Origin: JAJRTA01 sp965603125
GTDB taxonomy: Bacteria; Zixibacteria; MSB-5A5; GN15; FEB-12
NCBI GenBank assembly: GCA_965603125.1
Contig: CBFDBU010000004.1
Coordinates: 62,001 to 126,000 of the forward strand
Direction: 5' to 3'
Length of the DNA stretch: 64,000 bases
Shown here: positions 9,057 through 17,669 of the stretch, in pieces
How positions within the stretch are numbered: position 1 is the first letter of the stretch
How the letters are laid out: the number at the start of each line of letters is the position of its first letter
Notes under the pieces: model-generated
What the model was told of the DNA's origin: nothing
The model's database searches: none
The model's input: the letters and a program-made list of their open reading frames with translations, nothing else
Made by a program: the position numbers and the translations under genes

Positions 9057-11354
9057 CTACTGTTCGACGCCGTACGAAAGCCTAATTCCAATACTGTACT
9101 CGCGGCCCGGCATGGGGTGATGCGTTATCAGCACATACTCCTCGTTGCGAACGTTGTACAAACGCCAGTCGGCGCGAATGTGGAGCTTGCGCGACAGGTT
9201 CAGTTTCACTCCCACCGACAGGTCATCCAACCGGTACGGCTCATACCACTTCTCGTTGCCCTCAAGAGCATAGCGCCGGTCAACCATGCGAACCGAATAC
9301 GAGGCAAACAGGAAACGGCAACTCAGACGCGCCGTGACAGTCGTCACATAACGAGGCGTGTAGGTAAGGTACTTGTCATAGCTGTTGTGTCCGGTCACCT
9401 TGTTGCGGGCATCTGTTACCGTGTTCCGGTAGGATAGCTTCATCAGCCCATCCCATGCGACGAGATCGAGATAGTCCTCGTGGCCGACAATACGAGCGTG
9501 CCCAAGATTGATTGGGCGCCATACTCCGTTTAGTCCCTGGGTCCAGACAACCATGTCCGTCACCCGATTGTGAAAGAAAGTAACCCCACCGGAGACGACA
9601 AACGGCGCTTTCTCGTGCCTGATCTCCATGCCCCCCTCGACGTGCTCGGATCGCTCGGGCCGTAGGTCGGGGTTTCCTTTGGCGCGAACGTCACCCTTCC
9701 AGAACAGGGCGTTGATTGACGGCAGCCGGAACGATTTCCCATAGCTTGCACGCAGCACCAACCGCAGCCGGTCGCCTTTTGTGACAGCGACGCCGATCCC
9801 GGGCGAGAGGGCGTCGATCCGGCTCTCGCTGCGGACAGGTTCCCAGGGAAACGCCGGGGTCACAGCGTCCGGCTGCGTGGTCGACCTGTCGTGACGCGCG
9901 GCGATATCCACACTCAGCCTGTCCAGCACGCCCGTCGGCGACAGATCGACGGCCTGGTTATCGGCGAGGAACACCGAATAGATCTTTCTTACGGTCTCGC
10001 CCATGGACTGCCTTTCACGCAACAGGTCAGCGTGGTCAAGGATTTCTCCCACGAGTTCCGCGCCACAGTCGAAGCGGTTCCCTTTGAAGAGAACCGACTC
10101 ATAACCTAACCGCGCCGTATACCTGTCATTGACAAACCGGGTCTCATATTGCTCCAGTGGGGCCGTATCGCGATCCATGAAAAATTGCCTGAACCGCGCA
10201 TACCCTACACGCAGATTCACGCGGGCGCCGGAACGGAAAGCGCGCTCCAGTTTCAGACCGGCCAGGGACCGCCTGTCTTCGCGAAAGGCATGTGGGTTCT
10301 GATCAGAAGCGCGGCCCGGCAGGCCGTTTCGCGAGTCGTACACCTGCGCCGAGTAGCTGACGCTGACGCCGGCGCCCGGCTGCCACAGGCCGGACGCGAA
10401 GTAACTGTCGGCCCCCGTCCGGTTGTTGATCCGGGTATCGCGGTGAGTAGTGGTCTCGGGCGCTACTGAATACGAGTACTCGAAATCGCCCTCCGATTCG
10501 CGCGAACTGAAAGCCATCCGGGAAGACATGTTCCTGACGCGCACCGGGTTGGTCACCGTGACGCTGCTCCGGCGCGTTCGCCATCTGCCGACGCGCGTTT
10601 CTCCATCGACAGTGGTCGGGTTAAGCAGCGACTGCTGCTGAGTTATGATATTCACCACGCCTCCGAGAGCATCGGGCCCGAACCTGGCCGAGGCGCCCGA
10701 TTTGTGGATCTCAATTCTTTCCAGCATTTCAACCGGGATGCTGTTGAGATCGGCCGTGCCGGTCGCCGATGAGTTTATCTTCTGTCCGTCGACCAGCACG
10801 AGAACATGCTTGGAAGCGGAACCCCGGACACGTATCCGTGACTCGCTTCCGTTGCGCTGGACGTAGACGCCCTCCACCGATTGCAGGATATCGGACAGGT
10901 CTCGCGGCTGCAACTCGGCGATCCGCTCTCTGCCGATCACGGTCACCACACTGCCCCCGCCCCGTTCGGGCGGCCCCCTCACGGTGATCCCCTCCACGGG
11001 ATAGTAGTCCCGCTTGAGACCGATGGATACCGATCGCGTGATGTCCACCACCACCGGGACGGGCTGCGAAACGTAGCCCACATAGCCGGGCGCTTTTATT
11101 TCGATCTGATATGATCCCGGCGGCAAGTGGTCAAACGCAAAGCGGCCGCGCTGGTCGGTCGGCGAGCTGTACGACGTGCTGACCAGCACTACCTCCACCC
11201 CGACCACGGGAGCGCCGTCTTCGCGGTCGTGTACGCGTCCGGTGAGACTCGTTGATGACTGGGCCGAGGTCTTCCCGGAAGGCACCACGATTGCAAGCAG
11301 GCAGATCGCACAACCGAGAACGGTGTTATGCAGATAGCTGAAACGACGCCGAAT
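9057..11354 (-). CDS. btuB: TonB-dependent outer-membrane receptor, BtuB-like, with inferred AUU start
   Basis: A 765-residue receptor. It has an N-terminal carboxypeptidase-regulatory-like domain (about 40-120), a TonB plug (about 130-240, with VLVLVDGQKIN and DALGGVVNIIT) and a 22-strand-type barrel to the C-terminus. The first GTG in frame (11288) falls inside the signal peptide. Upstream codons translate in frame as xRRRFSYLHNTVLGCAICLL, back to an in-frame TAG, with no ATG, GTG or TTG. The codon 8 nt after AGGAGG (11363-11368) is ATT at 11352-11354, so I take AUU as the start. The upstream cobalamin riboswitch supports corrinoid (vitamin B12) uptake; cobinamide or another corrinoid is possible. 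Confidence 0.8.
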   Translation of the reverse strand: MRRRFSYLHNTVLGCAICLLAIVVPSGKTSAQSSTSLTGRVHDREDGAPVVGVEVVLVSTSYSSPTDQRGRFAFDHLPPGSYQIEIKAPGYVGYVSQPVPVVVDITRSVSIGLKRDYYPVEGITVRGPPERGGGSVVTVIGRERIAELQPRDLSDILQSVEGVYVQRNGSESRIRVRGSASKHVLVLVDGQKINSSATGTADLNSIPVEMLERIEIHKSGASARFGPDALGGVVNIITQQQSLLNPTTVDGETRVGRWRTRRSSVTVTNPVRVRNMSSRMAFSSRESEGDFEYSYSVAPETTTHRDTRINNRTGADSYFASGLWQPGAGVSVSYSAQVYDSRNGLPGRASDQNPHAFREDRRSLAGLKLERAFRSGARVNLRVGYARFRQFFMDRDTAPLEQYETRFVNDRYTARLGYESVLFKGNRFDCGAELVGEILDHADLLRERQSMGETVRKIYSVFLADNQAVDLSPTGVLDRLSVDIAARHDRSTTQPDAVTPAFPWEPVRSESRIDALSPGIGVAVTKGDRLRLVLRASYGKSFRLPSINALFWKGDVRAKGNPDLRPERSEHVEGGMEIRHEKAPFVVSGGVTFFHNRVTDMVVWTQGLNGVWRPINLGHARIVGHEDYLDLVAWDGLMKLSYRNTVTDARNKVTGHNSYDKYLTYTPRYVTTVTARLSCRFLFASYSVRMVDRRYALEGNEKWYEPYRLDDLSVGVKLNLSRKLHIRADWRLYNVRNEEYVLITHHPMPGREYSIGIRLSYGVEQ

Positions 11355-11387
11355 CGTGGCCGCCTCCTACCGTTGCCACCGGCGTCG
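11344..11387 (-). promoter_or_regulatory. Hairpin enclosing the ribosome-binding site and AUU start of the receptor gene
   Basis: On the minus strand CGACGCCG (11380-11387) pairs perfectly with CGGCGTCG (11344-11351), and the adjoining GTGGC (11375-11379) with GCCAC (11356-11360). The 14-nt terminal loop holds AGGAGG. The 4-nt bulge GATT holds the inferred AUU start. It sits 50 bp after the riboswitch core, where a translational expression platform would be. That it acts as a sequestering switch is inference. Confidence 0.65.
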
Positions 11388-11437
11388 GGAAATGCATTAC
11401 AGATCAGCCCGCGCTGACAGCAACACGCAAGGATCAG

Positions 11438-11598
11438 GTCACGGCAGGTTTCCTGGCTTGGGTCTCAAACCCCTCGCGGGCGCCTTCCCCGTCCAGGACA
11501 GGTGGCTTCGTGCCCGGAGAGTATCCCTCACAGTAGCGGGGCTGCGACGGACTTTCACCGTCTTCCCTATTATCCGTCCCCGTGGACGGCACCGTGAC
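11438..11598 (-). promoter_or_regulatory. Cobalamin (adenosylcobalamin) riboswitch
   Basis: Read on the minus strand, the element is closed by P1 GTCACGG/CCGTGAC (11592-11598 with 11438-11444). It contains the conserved GGTGAAAGTCCGTCGCAG and CCCCGCTACTGTGA core segments and ends with the B12 box AGCCAGGAAACCTGCC (11443-11458). Order and spacing match the cobalamin riboswitch class. It lies 84 nt upstream of the inferred start of the BtuB-like receptor, which it should repress when cobalamin is plentiful. Confidence 0.95.
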
Positions 11599-11608
11599 GT
11601 TTGGTAAC

Positions 11609-11637
11609 AGGTTACTCTTATGAGGCGCGGTTGTCAA
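11609..11637 (-). promoter_or_regulatory. Putative sigma70-type promoter for riboswitch and receptor
   Basis: A perfect -35 hexamer TTGACA (complement of 11632-11637) is followed after 17 bp by TAACCT (11609-11614), a weak -10 with three matches. Transcription would begin just upstream of the riboswitch P1 stem, which is the expected position. Confidence 0.5.
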
Positions 11638-11697
11638 GGATTAATTGGAATTGAAGTATCGCCCTACGCAGTGGATGGCGCAGGAGTCACCGATCTC

Positions 11698-12567
11698 TTA
11701 CTGCCGGTGCACGTAGATCTGCCGGCGCCGGTAGTCGACCGTGATCTTGTGCCGGTAGAGAAAACTTGCCCCTAAGATACCCTCGAACTCGGCCCGTGGA
11801 ACGGACTTCTGAATTCTGCTCAGATCAGTCACGATGACGCTGACGTTGCGCGTAAGGGTCTGACCACCCATGCGGACGGACCCGATCACCGGTCTGCTGT
11901 CCGGTTCTGAAGCGACCCCCAGCCTGCGGGCCAGCGCTGGTGTGATGACGGTATAAGAGGCGCAGTAATCGAGAATCATCGGGGCTTTCACGGAATCGTC
12001 AAGGACGACGTCGACAAGGATAAGATGGCGATGGTTCTCGAACGATATCGCGAGATACTCCCGCTTCTCGAGAAAATCCGGCTCACGCATCTGCAAGCGG
12101 AGCTTATGGCGCGGGTAATCGACCGTGACATAGAACCGGCGCAGGACCTCGTGGCCCAGAAGCCCGTCGGGATATCCCAGGCGCTTGTTCTTGATCAAGC
12201 TGCCCAGGTCGATAGCCGTGGGCGTGAGGTTGTACAAACGCTCGTGACCGATCTGCAGCGACCGGAGTTTCAGCAATCGGGCCTCGCTACGCCCTTCGAT
12301 TCCTACCACCTCGCGCTGGGGAACCTTCGCGGCAAAGGTCAGGCGGTTCTTGTCGGCAAAGGCGCTATCGATATAGAGGCGGTCGGCCCCGGTGTCGATG
12401 CCGAATCTCCCTTTGACCCGGCCGTCGAGGGTGACCTCCACTTCCACCAGGCCGCGCACGGGATCGAATGGTATCTCCTCGGCCGCAAGCGGAATCATGG
12501 CGAAGATCACCAGGATCAGGAGCGCAGGCAGCACTCTGCGGCGACGGAATGCAAACTTGTTTCTCAT
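11698..12567 (-). CDS. Retropepsin-like aspartyl protease, exported
   Basis: 289 residues with a basic N-region (FAFRRRR) and a hydrophobic segment ending near LAAEE, a signal peptide or anchor. A DTGA motif (Asp58) occurs in FGIDTGAD. A second weaker lobe has ILDYCASYTVIT where the second DTGA-like motif would be, then GASFLYRHKITVDY near the end. This matches the periplasmic clan AA aspartyl proteases of bacteria. The second motif departs from D-T/S-G, so activity is uncertain. AGAGG lies 8 nt before the ATG. It is the last gene after ccmF (45-bp gap) and probably co-transcribed with it. Confidence 0.75.
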   Translation of the reverse strand: MRNKFAFRRRRVLPALLILVIFAMIPLAAEEIPFDPVRGLVEVEVTLDGRVKGRFGIDTGADRLYIDSAFADKNRLTFAAKVPQREVVGIEGRSEARLLKLRSLQIGHERLYNLTPTAIDLGSLIKNKRLGYPDGLLGHEVLRRFYVTVDYPRHKLRLQMREPDFLEKREYLAISFENHRHLILVDVVLDDSVKAPMILDYCASYTVITPALARRLGVASEPDSRPVIGSVRMGGQTLTRNVSVIVTDLSRIQKSVPRAEFEGILGASFLYRHKITVDYRRRQIYVHRQ

Positions 12568-12612
12568 ATTGCCGGCCTCTATGAAACAGATCGAACCGGT
12601 CCGTGAAATTGT

Positions 12613-14964
12613 TTAGCTTGTCAACTCGTGACGGCGGCGAAAATATGCCACCAGGCAGCCGACGAGGATCAGCGTCGTCCCCGCCCACACTAAGTTCATC
12701 AGCGGCTTTCGTGATATGTCCAGGATCAGGATTCCGGTGGCATCGATCTCCGCCAGACCACCGATTGCCAGGATGACGGCTCCATCGTCCGCCTCTATCT
12801 TCTCGATCCTGACTTCGTGTTGCTTCGCCTCATCCAGAAAAGCCGGATGATCGACAAACTCGGACCGGCCGCCGGCGCCGACTATCAACTCAACAGCCGG
12901 TCGTATTGTGTCCACTGCGCCGTCCCAGAAGACCTCAAGCACGGCAGCGACATTCAGGTAACCAGTCGAATCTCCATGCCGGTTGGTGACGAAATCCTGA
13001 AAGGTGACGCTGAACTCGCCCAGTTGCTCTGTATCTCCCTTTGCCAATCGGAGCCCACCGCCATGCTCTGGCTGCTCCACCTGCTGGGGAGAGAAGTACA
13101 AATCGTGAAACAGACGGCGGTCGATTGACGGTCTGCGCATGATGCCGTCGAGCCGTTCCGAGTAGTATAACTGCGGACGGAATTCGCGGCGATTTTCTCC
13201 GTTATCCGCGGTGAGGACCAGTTCGTTCCTGGGATAGGTGATGTCGTGAGCCATGCCGTGATACTTGAGGTCAAGACCAAAGGCCCGGCTGCCGTCCTGC
13301 CGTGACAGAACCACCCGCTCGCTGGTGGAGAAGGCCGACGAGGCCAGCACTCCGATCAGCATAAGACCGAAACCGAAGTGCGCCAGATGCGATCCGGCCA
13401 ACCTCCACCTGCCCGGCAGCAAGCCCGCCATTGCCGTCAGGTTGGACACCGTCGCCATGGCGGCCACCGCAAAGAACATGACATACATCGGGTCCCTGAC
13501 TCCCATAGCCAGCGCTAAGGGGATCGTTCCGGCAAGCGCGGCCAGCGCCGGGATGAGCCGGCCGACTAACTTCGGCCGCATCAGATACATCGTCAGGCCG
13601 GTAGCGACGAGGCCAAACAGCAGGGCGAACGTCAGTGTTGTGCTCAGCACAAGGTAGAAAAGCCCCAAACCAACAACGGCCGCAGCGACGGCAACGAAAA
13701 CGAGCCTGCGCACCCAATGCGGCGGGCGGTAGGTCTCGCGCCCGGCCTGGGGGAACACGGCCAGCACCAGTGAATAGAGAACCGCCATAGGCAGCGCGAA
13801 ATCATTGTACGTGGCCGGATCGGCCGCGCGCGGCTGCGACGTCAGCAGTGAGGTCACAAGAGGCAGTGAGCTCCAGAAGAGGACAATCACCGAGAACACA
13901 AAAAGCAGGGCTGTAGCGGCGAACAGTGTAAACTCCCTACCGTAGTAATTGTAGCTGAGGGCTGTCGCCTTCAAGTCCCCGATCCGTGGAACAAAGAGGG
14001 CAATCGTCAACAGGACAAAGAACAGAAGAAAGGCGATCAGACATATATTGGTTCCCAGGTCCACGAAACTGTGCACGGAGAAATCAGCCAGCACCCCGCT
14101 TCGCGTCAGAAAGGTCCCGTAGATAACGAGTATGAATAGAAAGGCGGTCAGCAGGATATTCGACTTGCGCAAAGCGCCTGATCGTTTCTGGATAATCAGG
14201 CCGTGCACCAGCGCCAGCGAGGCGAACCAGGGGATAAACGAGGAATTCTCAACCGGGTCCCAGGCCCAGTAACCGCCCCAGCCCAGCGTCTTGTAGGCCC
14301 AGTAACCGCCCATGATGTTTCCGGCCCCAAGCATCAGCGCCGCCGCCACCACCCACGGGAATACCCGCTTCACCCAGTCGGAATATTGGCCTCTTATCAG
14401 GGCCGCCAGTGTGATCGCAAACGGGACCGCGGTCAGGGCATAACCGATGAATATGACCGGGGGATGAACAACCATCCACGGGTCCTGCAGCAGGGGGTTG
14501 AGTCCGGCGCCGTCGGTGGCGGGGAAGTCCAGAAGGGCGAAAGGCGACAGTTTGACCAGAATCAGCAGGAAGAACGTGTTTACCAGCGAAAACACCGCCA
14601 TGCCGTAATCACGATAGCGTCCGCCCCATCTGATGACCAGATACCCGCACCAGGCGTTGAGCAGCAGCCACAGAAGATAAGTGCCCTCCTGCCCGCCCCA
14701 GAAAGCCGAGAGCAGGTATGAAAAGGGCAGGGAACGCTCGGAGTACTCGTACACGTACCTGACGGCATAGTTATGGCTGAAGAACAGGTACCACAAGTAC
14801 ACTGCGGCCAGCGTGACGGTCAGCGTGAAGAGGTTGTAGCTCCTGAGCGCCCAGCGGTGGCAGGAGTCGTTCCCGCGAGCCACACGGAAAAATGCAAGAC
14901 CGGCGGCTACGTTGAAAGCCAGCGCCGCCAGTACCAGCAGATCACCGGGGACGTTGTACTCCAT
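12613..14964 (-). CDS. ccmF: Cytochrome c heme lyase subunit CcmF
   Basis: 783-residue polytopic membrane protein of the heme-handling CcmC/CcmF/CcsA family, with about 15 membrane segments. The tryptophan-rich WWD segment reads GGYWAWDPVENSSFIPW, the CcmF version (CcmC has DPRETS), and GGQEGTYLLW occurs earlier, also typical of CcmF. CcmF takes heme from holo-CcmE and attaches it to the CXXCH motif of apocytochromes c on the periplasmic side. It starts 5 bp after ccmE in the ccm operon. Length is slightly above the usual 630-680 because of a large C-terminal periplasmic part (about 560-750). Confidence 0.95.
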   Translation of the reverse strand: MEYNVPGDLLVLAALAFNVAAGLAFFRVARGNDSCHRWALRSYNLFTLTVTLAAVYLWYLFFSHNYAVRYVYEYSERSLPFSYLLSAFWGGQEGTYLLWLLLNAWCGYLVIRWGGRYRDYGMAVFSLVNTFFLLILVKLSPFALLDFPATDGAGLNPLLQDPWMVVHPPVIFIGYALTAVPFAITLAALIRGQYSDWVKRVFPWVVAAALMLGAGNIMGGYWAYKTLGWGGYWAWDPVENSSFIPWFASLALVHGLIIQKRSGALRKSNILLTAFLFILVIYGTFLTRSGVLADFSVHSFVDLGTNICLIAFLLFFVLLTIALFVPRIGDLKATALSYNYYGREFTLFAATALLFVFSVIVLFWSSLPLVTSLLTSQPRAADPATYNDFALPMAVLYSLVLAVFPQAGRETYRPPHWVRRLVFVAVAAAVVGLGLFYLVLSTTLTFALLFGLVATGLTMYLMRPKLVGRLIPALAALAGTIPLALAMGVRDPMYVMFFAVAAMATVSNLTAMAGLLPGRWRLAGSHLAHFGFGLMLIGVLASSAFSTSERVVLSRQDGSRAFGLDLKYHGMAHDITYPRNELVLTADNGENRREFRPQLYYSERLDGIMRRPSIDRRLFHDLYFSPQQVEQPEHGGGLRLAKGDTEQLGEFSVTFQDFVTNRHGDSTGYLNVAAVLEVFWDGAVDTIRPAVELIVGAGGRSEFVDHPAFLDEAKQHEVRIEKIEADDGAVILAIGGLAEIDATGILILDISRKPLMNLVWAGTTLILVGCLVAYFRRRHELTS

Positions 14965-14969
14965 GAAGC

Positions 14970-15410
14970 CTAAGCCCCGGCCTGGCCAGCGCTGTCGCCG
15001 TGCCGGCGCATGTCCTGATAGTCGTCAGCGTCGTCTCCCTGGTACTTCGAGGGACACTTGACCAGCATCTGCTCGGCCACAAAGACCGAACCATCGCCCT
15101 TGCCCTTGAGCACCACCGCCGATGCTTGATCGAAGTTGCCCGGGACGACGCCATAGTAAACAACCGGCATCCGCGCCGCGGTCGCAGCGTCATCAGCCTC
15201 AGCGTCGTAAATGACGAACTCGAGGCGCAACTGCTCCGTGTCATAGGCGACGCTGCCGAAATCCACATTTCCCATTACCTGTACGGTCGTGCGGGAATGG
15301 CGTGCCTGTTCGATCGACACATACCGGATGGTAGTCTTGAAAAAAGCAAACGCCCCCCAGAGGGTAAAGAGCACGATCACCACGCCCCCGACTACGTACC
15401 TGGCTTTCAC
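14970..15410 (-). CDS. ccmE: Heme chaperone CcmE, Cys-type variant
   Basis: 146 residues: one N-terminal membrane anchor (YVVGGVVIVLFTLWGAFAFF) and an OB-fold domain (about residues 35-125). Classical CcmE binds heme covalently through His in HxxxY. Here the equivalent segment is LVKCPSKYQ, with Cys119 and Tyr123, so it is the CxxxY type described for Desulfovibrio and archaea (system I*). GTG at 15410 overlaps the ccmD stop as GTGA with AGG 5 nt upstream; an alternative GTG at 15416 would add two residues. The C-terminus is short and acidic. CcmE carries heme from CcmABCD to CcmF. Confidence 0.93.
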   Translation of the reverse strand: MKARYVVGGVVIVLFTLWGAFAFFKTTIRYVSIEQARHSRTTVQVMGNVDFGSVAYDTEQLRLEFVIYDAEADDAATAARMPVVYYGVVPGNFDQASAVVLKGKGDGSVFVAEQMLVKCPSKYQGDDADDYQDMRRHGDSAGQAGA

Positions 15411-15520
15411 CGCCACCTGCCTTCAAGCTTTCTGACTTTCCTGTCAAGGCGTAACAGGAACAGAAACAGCCCCGCCCAGACAACTATCGTCACCGTCATA
15501 GCCACGTAATTCCCGTCCAT
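15407..15520 (-). CDS. ccmD: Small heme-exporter protein CcmD
   Basis: A 37-residue protein between ccmC and ccmE, easily missed because of its length. Translation gives MDGNYVAMTVTIVVWAGLFL followed by a short basic tail with RLDRKVRKLE: one membrane segment, then the basic, Arg/Leu-rich cytoplasmic end typical of CcmD. CcmD helps release holo-CcmE from the CcmABC complex. Its ATG follows the ccmC TGA directly (TGAATG), and its TGA overlaps the ccmE GTG, so the three are translationally coupled. Confidence 0.88.
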   Translation of the reverse strand: MDGNYVAMTVTIVVWAGLFLFLLRLDRKVRKLEGRWR

Positions 15521-16177
15521 TCAGTCCTCCTTTTTCAGATCGGAGCGCTGTAAACGCCTGATCCTCACGGCAATGTAGAACACCCACAGAAACAACGATG
15601 TAAACAGAACCAGCGACGCCAGGAGAATCAGCCCCACGGTCGGCCCCATGGTGATGGAGATTGTGGCGTCCACCACCGAATCCGCCGGGTGCAGTGACGG
15701 CATGATGCGGGGCATCACGAATACGAGAAAGGGCACCGTCAGAAATGCGAAGATCGAATACACCGCCGTCAGAGCGGCTCGCCTGTCTTCTTCTTCAACC
15801 GCGCCGCGAAGGGCGAAATACGCGCCATATATCAGCAGCAGGACAAAGATTGATGTTTCCCGCGGGTCCCAGTTCCAAAACGATCCCCAGGCGACCCGCG
15901 CAAAGACAGAACCGCTGATCGCAGCCAGAACACAGAAGACAAACCCCAGCCTGGCGGCGTCAAGCGCCCTCTCATCATAAGAGAGCTGTCTGCCTCTAAG
16001 ATATTGAATCGAATAGACCATGGACATCGCGAAGGCCAGCACAGATATCCAGGCCATCGGCACGTGATAATACATGATCCGGCTGGCTTCGCCGATAGCC
16101 TGCTGCGGCGCCGGAGTGGTAAAGCTCAGGACGATTACAGCCGTCATCAGAATAAATATCAGCAGCTTCCAGATCAT
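15521..16177 (-). CDS. ccmC: Heme exporter subunit CcmC
   Basis: 218 residues with six membrane segments and the WWD signature WGSFWNWDPRETS, diagnostic of CcmC. Conserved His in MYYHVPMAW would serve as an axial ligand. CcmC binds heme and loads it onto CcmE in the periplasm. ATG at 16177 has only a weak ribosome-binding site. A 100-bp gap separates it from ccmB. Confidence 0.95.
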   Translation of the reverse strand: MIWKLLIFILMTAVIVLSFTTPAPQQAIGEASRIMYYHVPMAWISVLAFAMSMVYSIQYLRGRQLSYDERALDAARLGFVFCVLAAISGSVFARVAWGSFWNWDPRETSIFVLLLIYGAYFALRGAVEEEDRRAALTAVYSIFAFLTVPFLVFVMPRIMPSLHPADSVVDATISITMGPTVGLILLASLVLFTSLFLWVFYIAVRIRRLQRSDLKKED

Positions 16178-16277
16178 GGCTGGGGTCGGTCACTTTCTCC
16201 ATCTTAAGCAATTGCGAACCGTCATACAAAGCAGGATTTTTTCGGTCTTGTCAACCTGATCCACAAACATGAGCGCT

Positions 16278-16961
16278 TCATTCCTGCCACACGAACTTGA
16301 AGAGCATCAGCGACCCGGTGATCATCACCACAGCGTAAGCAACGAGGGCCTGCAACTCCGACCAACAGGCAGACAGGCCCTGCCCGCCGAGGGCCTTCTC
16401 GCTTGCACTTACCAGCGCCAGGAGCAGCGGCATCAGAATGGGAAATGAGAGCGCCGCAAAAAGCGCCGTTTTCATCGACGCTCTGGCAATGATAGCCGCC
16501 ACCAGCGTCGTGGCGCTACACAGGCCGACCACTCCTAAGATCAGGATGGGCACAAACGGCAGGACGTACTGCCCGCCGGCGTCGGTGAAGATGAAGAAAA
16601 TCGGCGTTATGACAACTGTCATCACAGACAGAAGGGAGAAATTGATCAGCAGCTTGCCCAGGTAGACGGCATCGGGGTCGGCCTTGAGCCGCAGGATCAG
16701 CGCGGTGCCGGTCTCCTCCTCCCGGATGAACACATGGGCCAGCCCCGACATGGCGGAGAAAAACAGCACTATCCAGAACAGCGCCGAAAGCAGTTTGGGA
16801 GAGAGGCCGCTCTGTCCGAGCGAGAATGACACTACCGCCAGGGTCGTCACGGCGAACATCAGGATCGCATTCAACGAATACCGGCTGCGCAGTTCGAGCC
16901 GAAAGTCCTTGGCATAAACCGCCGCGGCCTTACTAATCAAGCCGGCATTGCTCGTGGGCAA
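16278..16961 (-). CDS. ccmB: Heme exporter membrane subunit CcmB
   Basis: 227 residues with six hydrophobic segments and the CcmB-type N-terminus AVYAKDFRLELRSRYSLNAI; FIREEETGTALILRLKADP follows the second membrane segment. With CcmA it forms the ABC module that drives release of holo-CcmE. The start is TTG at 16961, supported by AGGAG 7 nt upstream, so the gene overlaps ccmA by 29 bp. Confidence 0.93.
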   Translation of the reverse strand: MPTSNAGLISKAAAVYAKDFRLELRSRYSLNAILMFAVTTLAVVSFSLGQSGLSPKLLSALFWIVLFFSAMSGLAHVFIREEETGTALILRLKADPDAVYLGKLLINFSLLSVMTVVITPIFFIFTDAGGQYVLPFVPILILGVVGLCSATTLVAAIIARASMKTALFAALSFPILMPLLLALVSASEKALGGQGLSACWSELQALVAYAVVMITGSLMLFKFVWQE

Positions 16962-17547
16962 GGCTGCGCTCCTGTTCTTCGTTGGTGGCGATAACTACCA
17001 CGCTGTGATCGCGGTGTTCCTCAATGATCTCCGACACTAGGCGCTTTCCATCGTCGTCCATGCCGGAAGTGGGTTCGTCCAGCAGAAGGAAATCCGGATT
17101 GCCAAGAAGCGCCAGAGCATACTTGAGCCGTTGTTTCATACCTGATGAATACTCCCCCACCCGATCATGACCGCGCCCCTGCAGACCCACCCTGGCGAGA
17201 GAGTTGTCAATAGCCTTGCCGGTGATTGCATCCCCGGCTACACTGGTCAGGAACTTGAGGTTCTCTTCGGCCGTGAGCTGGTCGTACAAATTCAGATAGG
17301 GAGCCACAAACGCCACGCGGGCGCGAAGGTTGGATTCCGAAAGCCGGGCGCCGTCGACAAAGAACTCGGCGCTGCCGTCGGTGGGACGGAGCAGGCCCAG
17401 CAGGATCATCAACAGGGTCGTCTTACCCGATCCGTTGGGCCCGGTCACCGCCAGAGACTGGCCGGTCGACAGCTCAAAAGATATCCGGGAGAAGACCTCG
17501 CGCGGGCCGAACCGCCTGGCCAGATCCTTTACTGCGAGTCGAAACAT
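16933..17547 (-). CDS. ccmA: Heme exporter ATP-binding protein CcmA
   Basis: 204-residue ABC ATPase: Walker A GPNGSGKTT, signature YSSGMKQR, Walker B FLLLDEP, then a degenerate switch region (VVVIATNEEQE) with Asn where His is usual. Short length and position before ccmB identify CcmA. The ATG at 17547 begins MFRLAVKDLARRFG; upstream in-frame codons run into the DUF1573 gene and look non-coding. Confidence 0.92.
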   Translation of the reverse strand: MFRLAVKDLARRFGPREVFSRISFELSTGQSLAVTGPNGSGKTTLLMILLGLLRPTDGSAEFFVDGARLSESNLRARVAFVAPYLNLYDQLTAEENLKFLTSVAGDAITGKAIDNSLARVGLQGRGHDRVGEYSSGMKQRLKYALALLGNPDFLLLDEPTSGMDDDGKRLVSEIIEEHRDHSVVVIATNEEQERSLAHEQCRLD

Positions 17548-17669
17548 ATCCGGCAAGGTGAAGAAACCTGCCGTCGATGCAAGCAAAAAAGCAGGCAGGA
17601 AGGGATCATGAGTCTTGTGGCCCGCCGGCGATCGTCGTGCTGAAGCGCAGAGCGCCAATAGCCCGGCTC

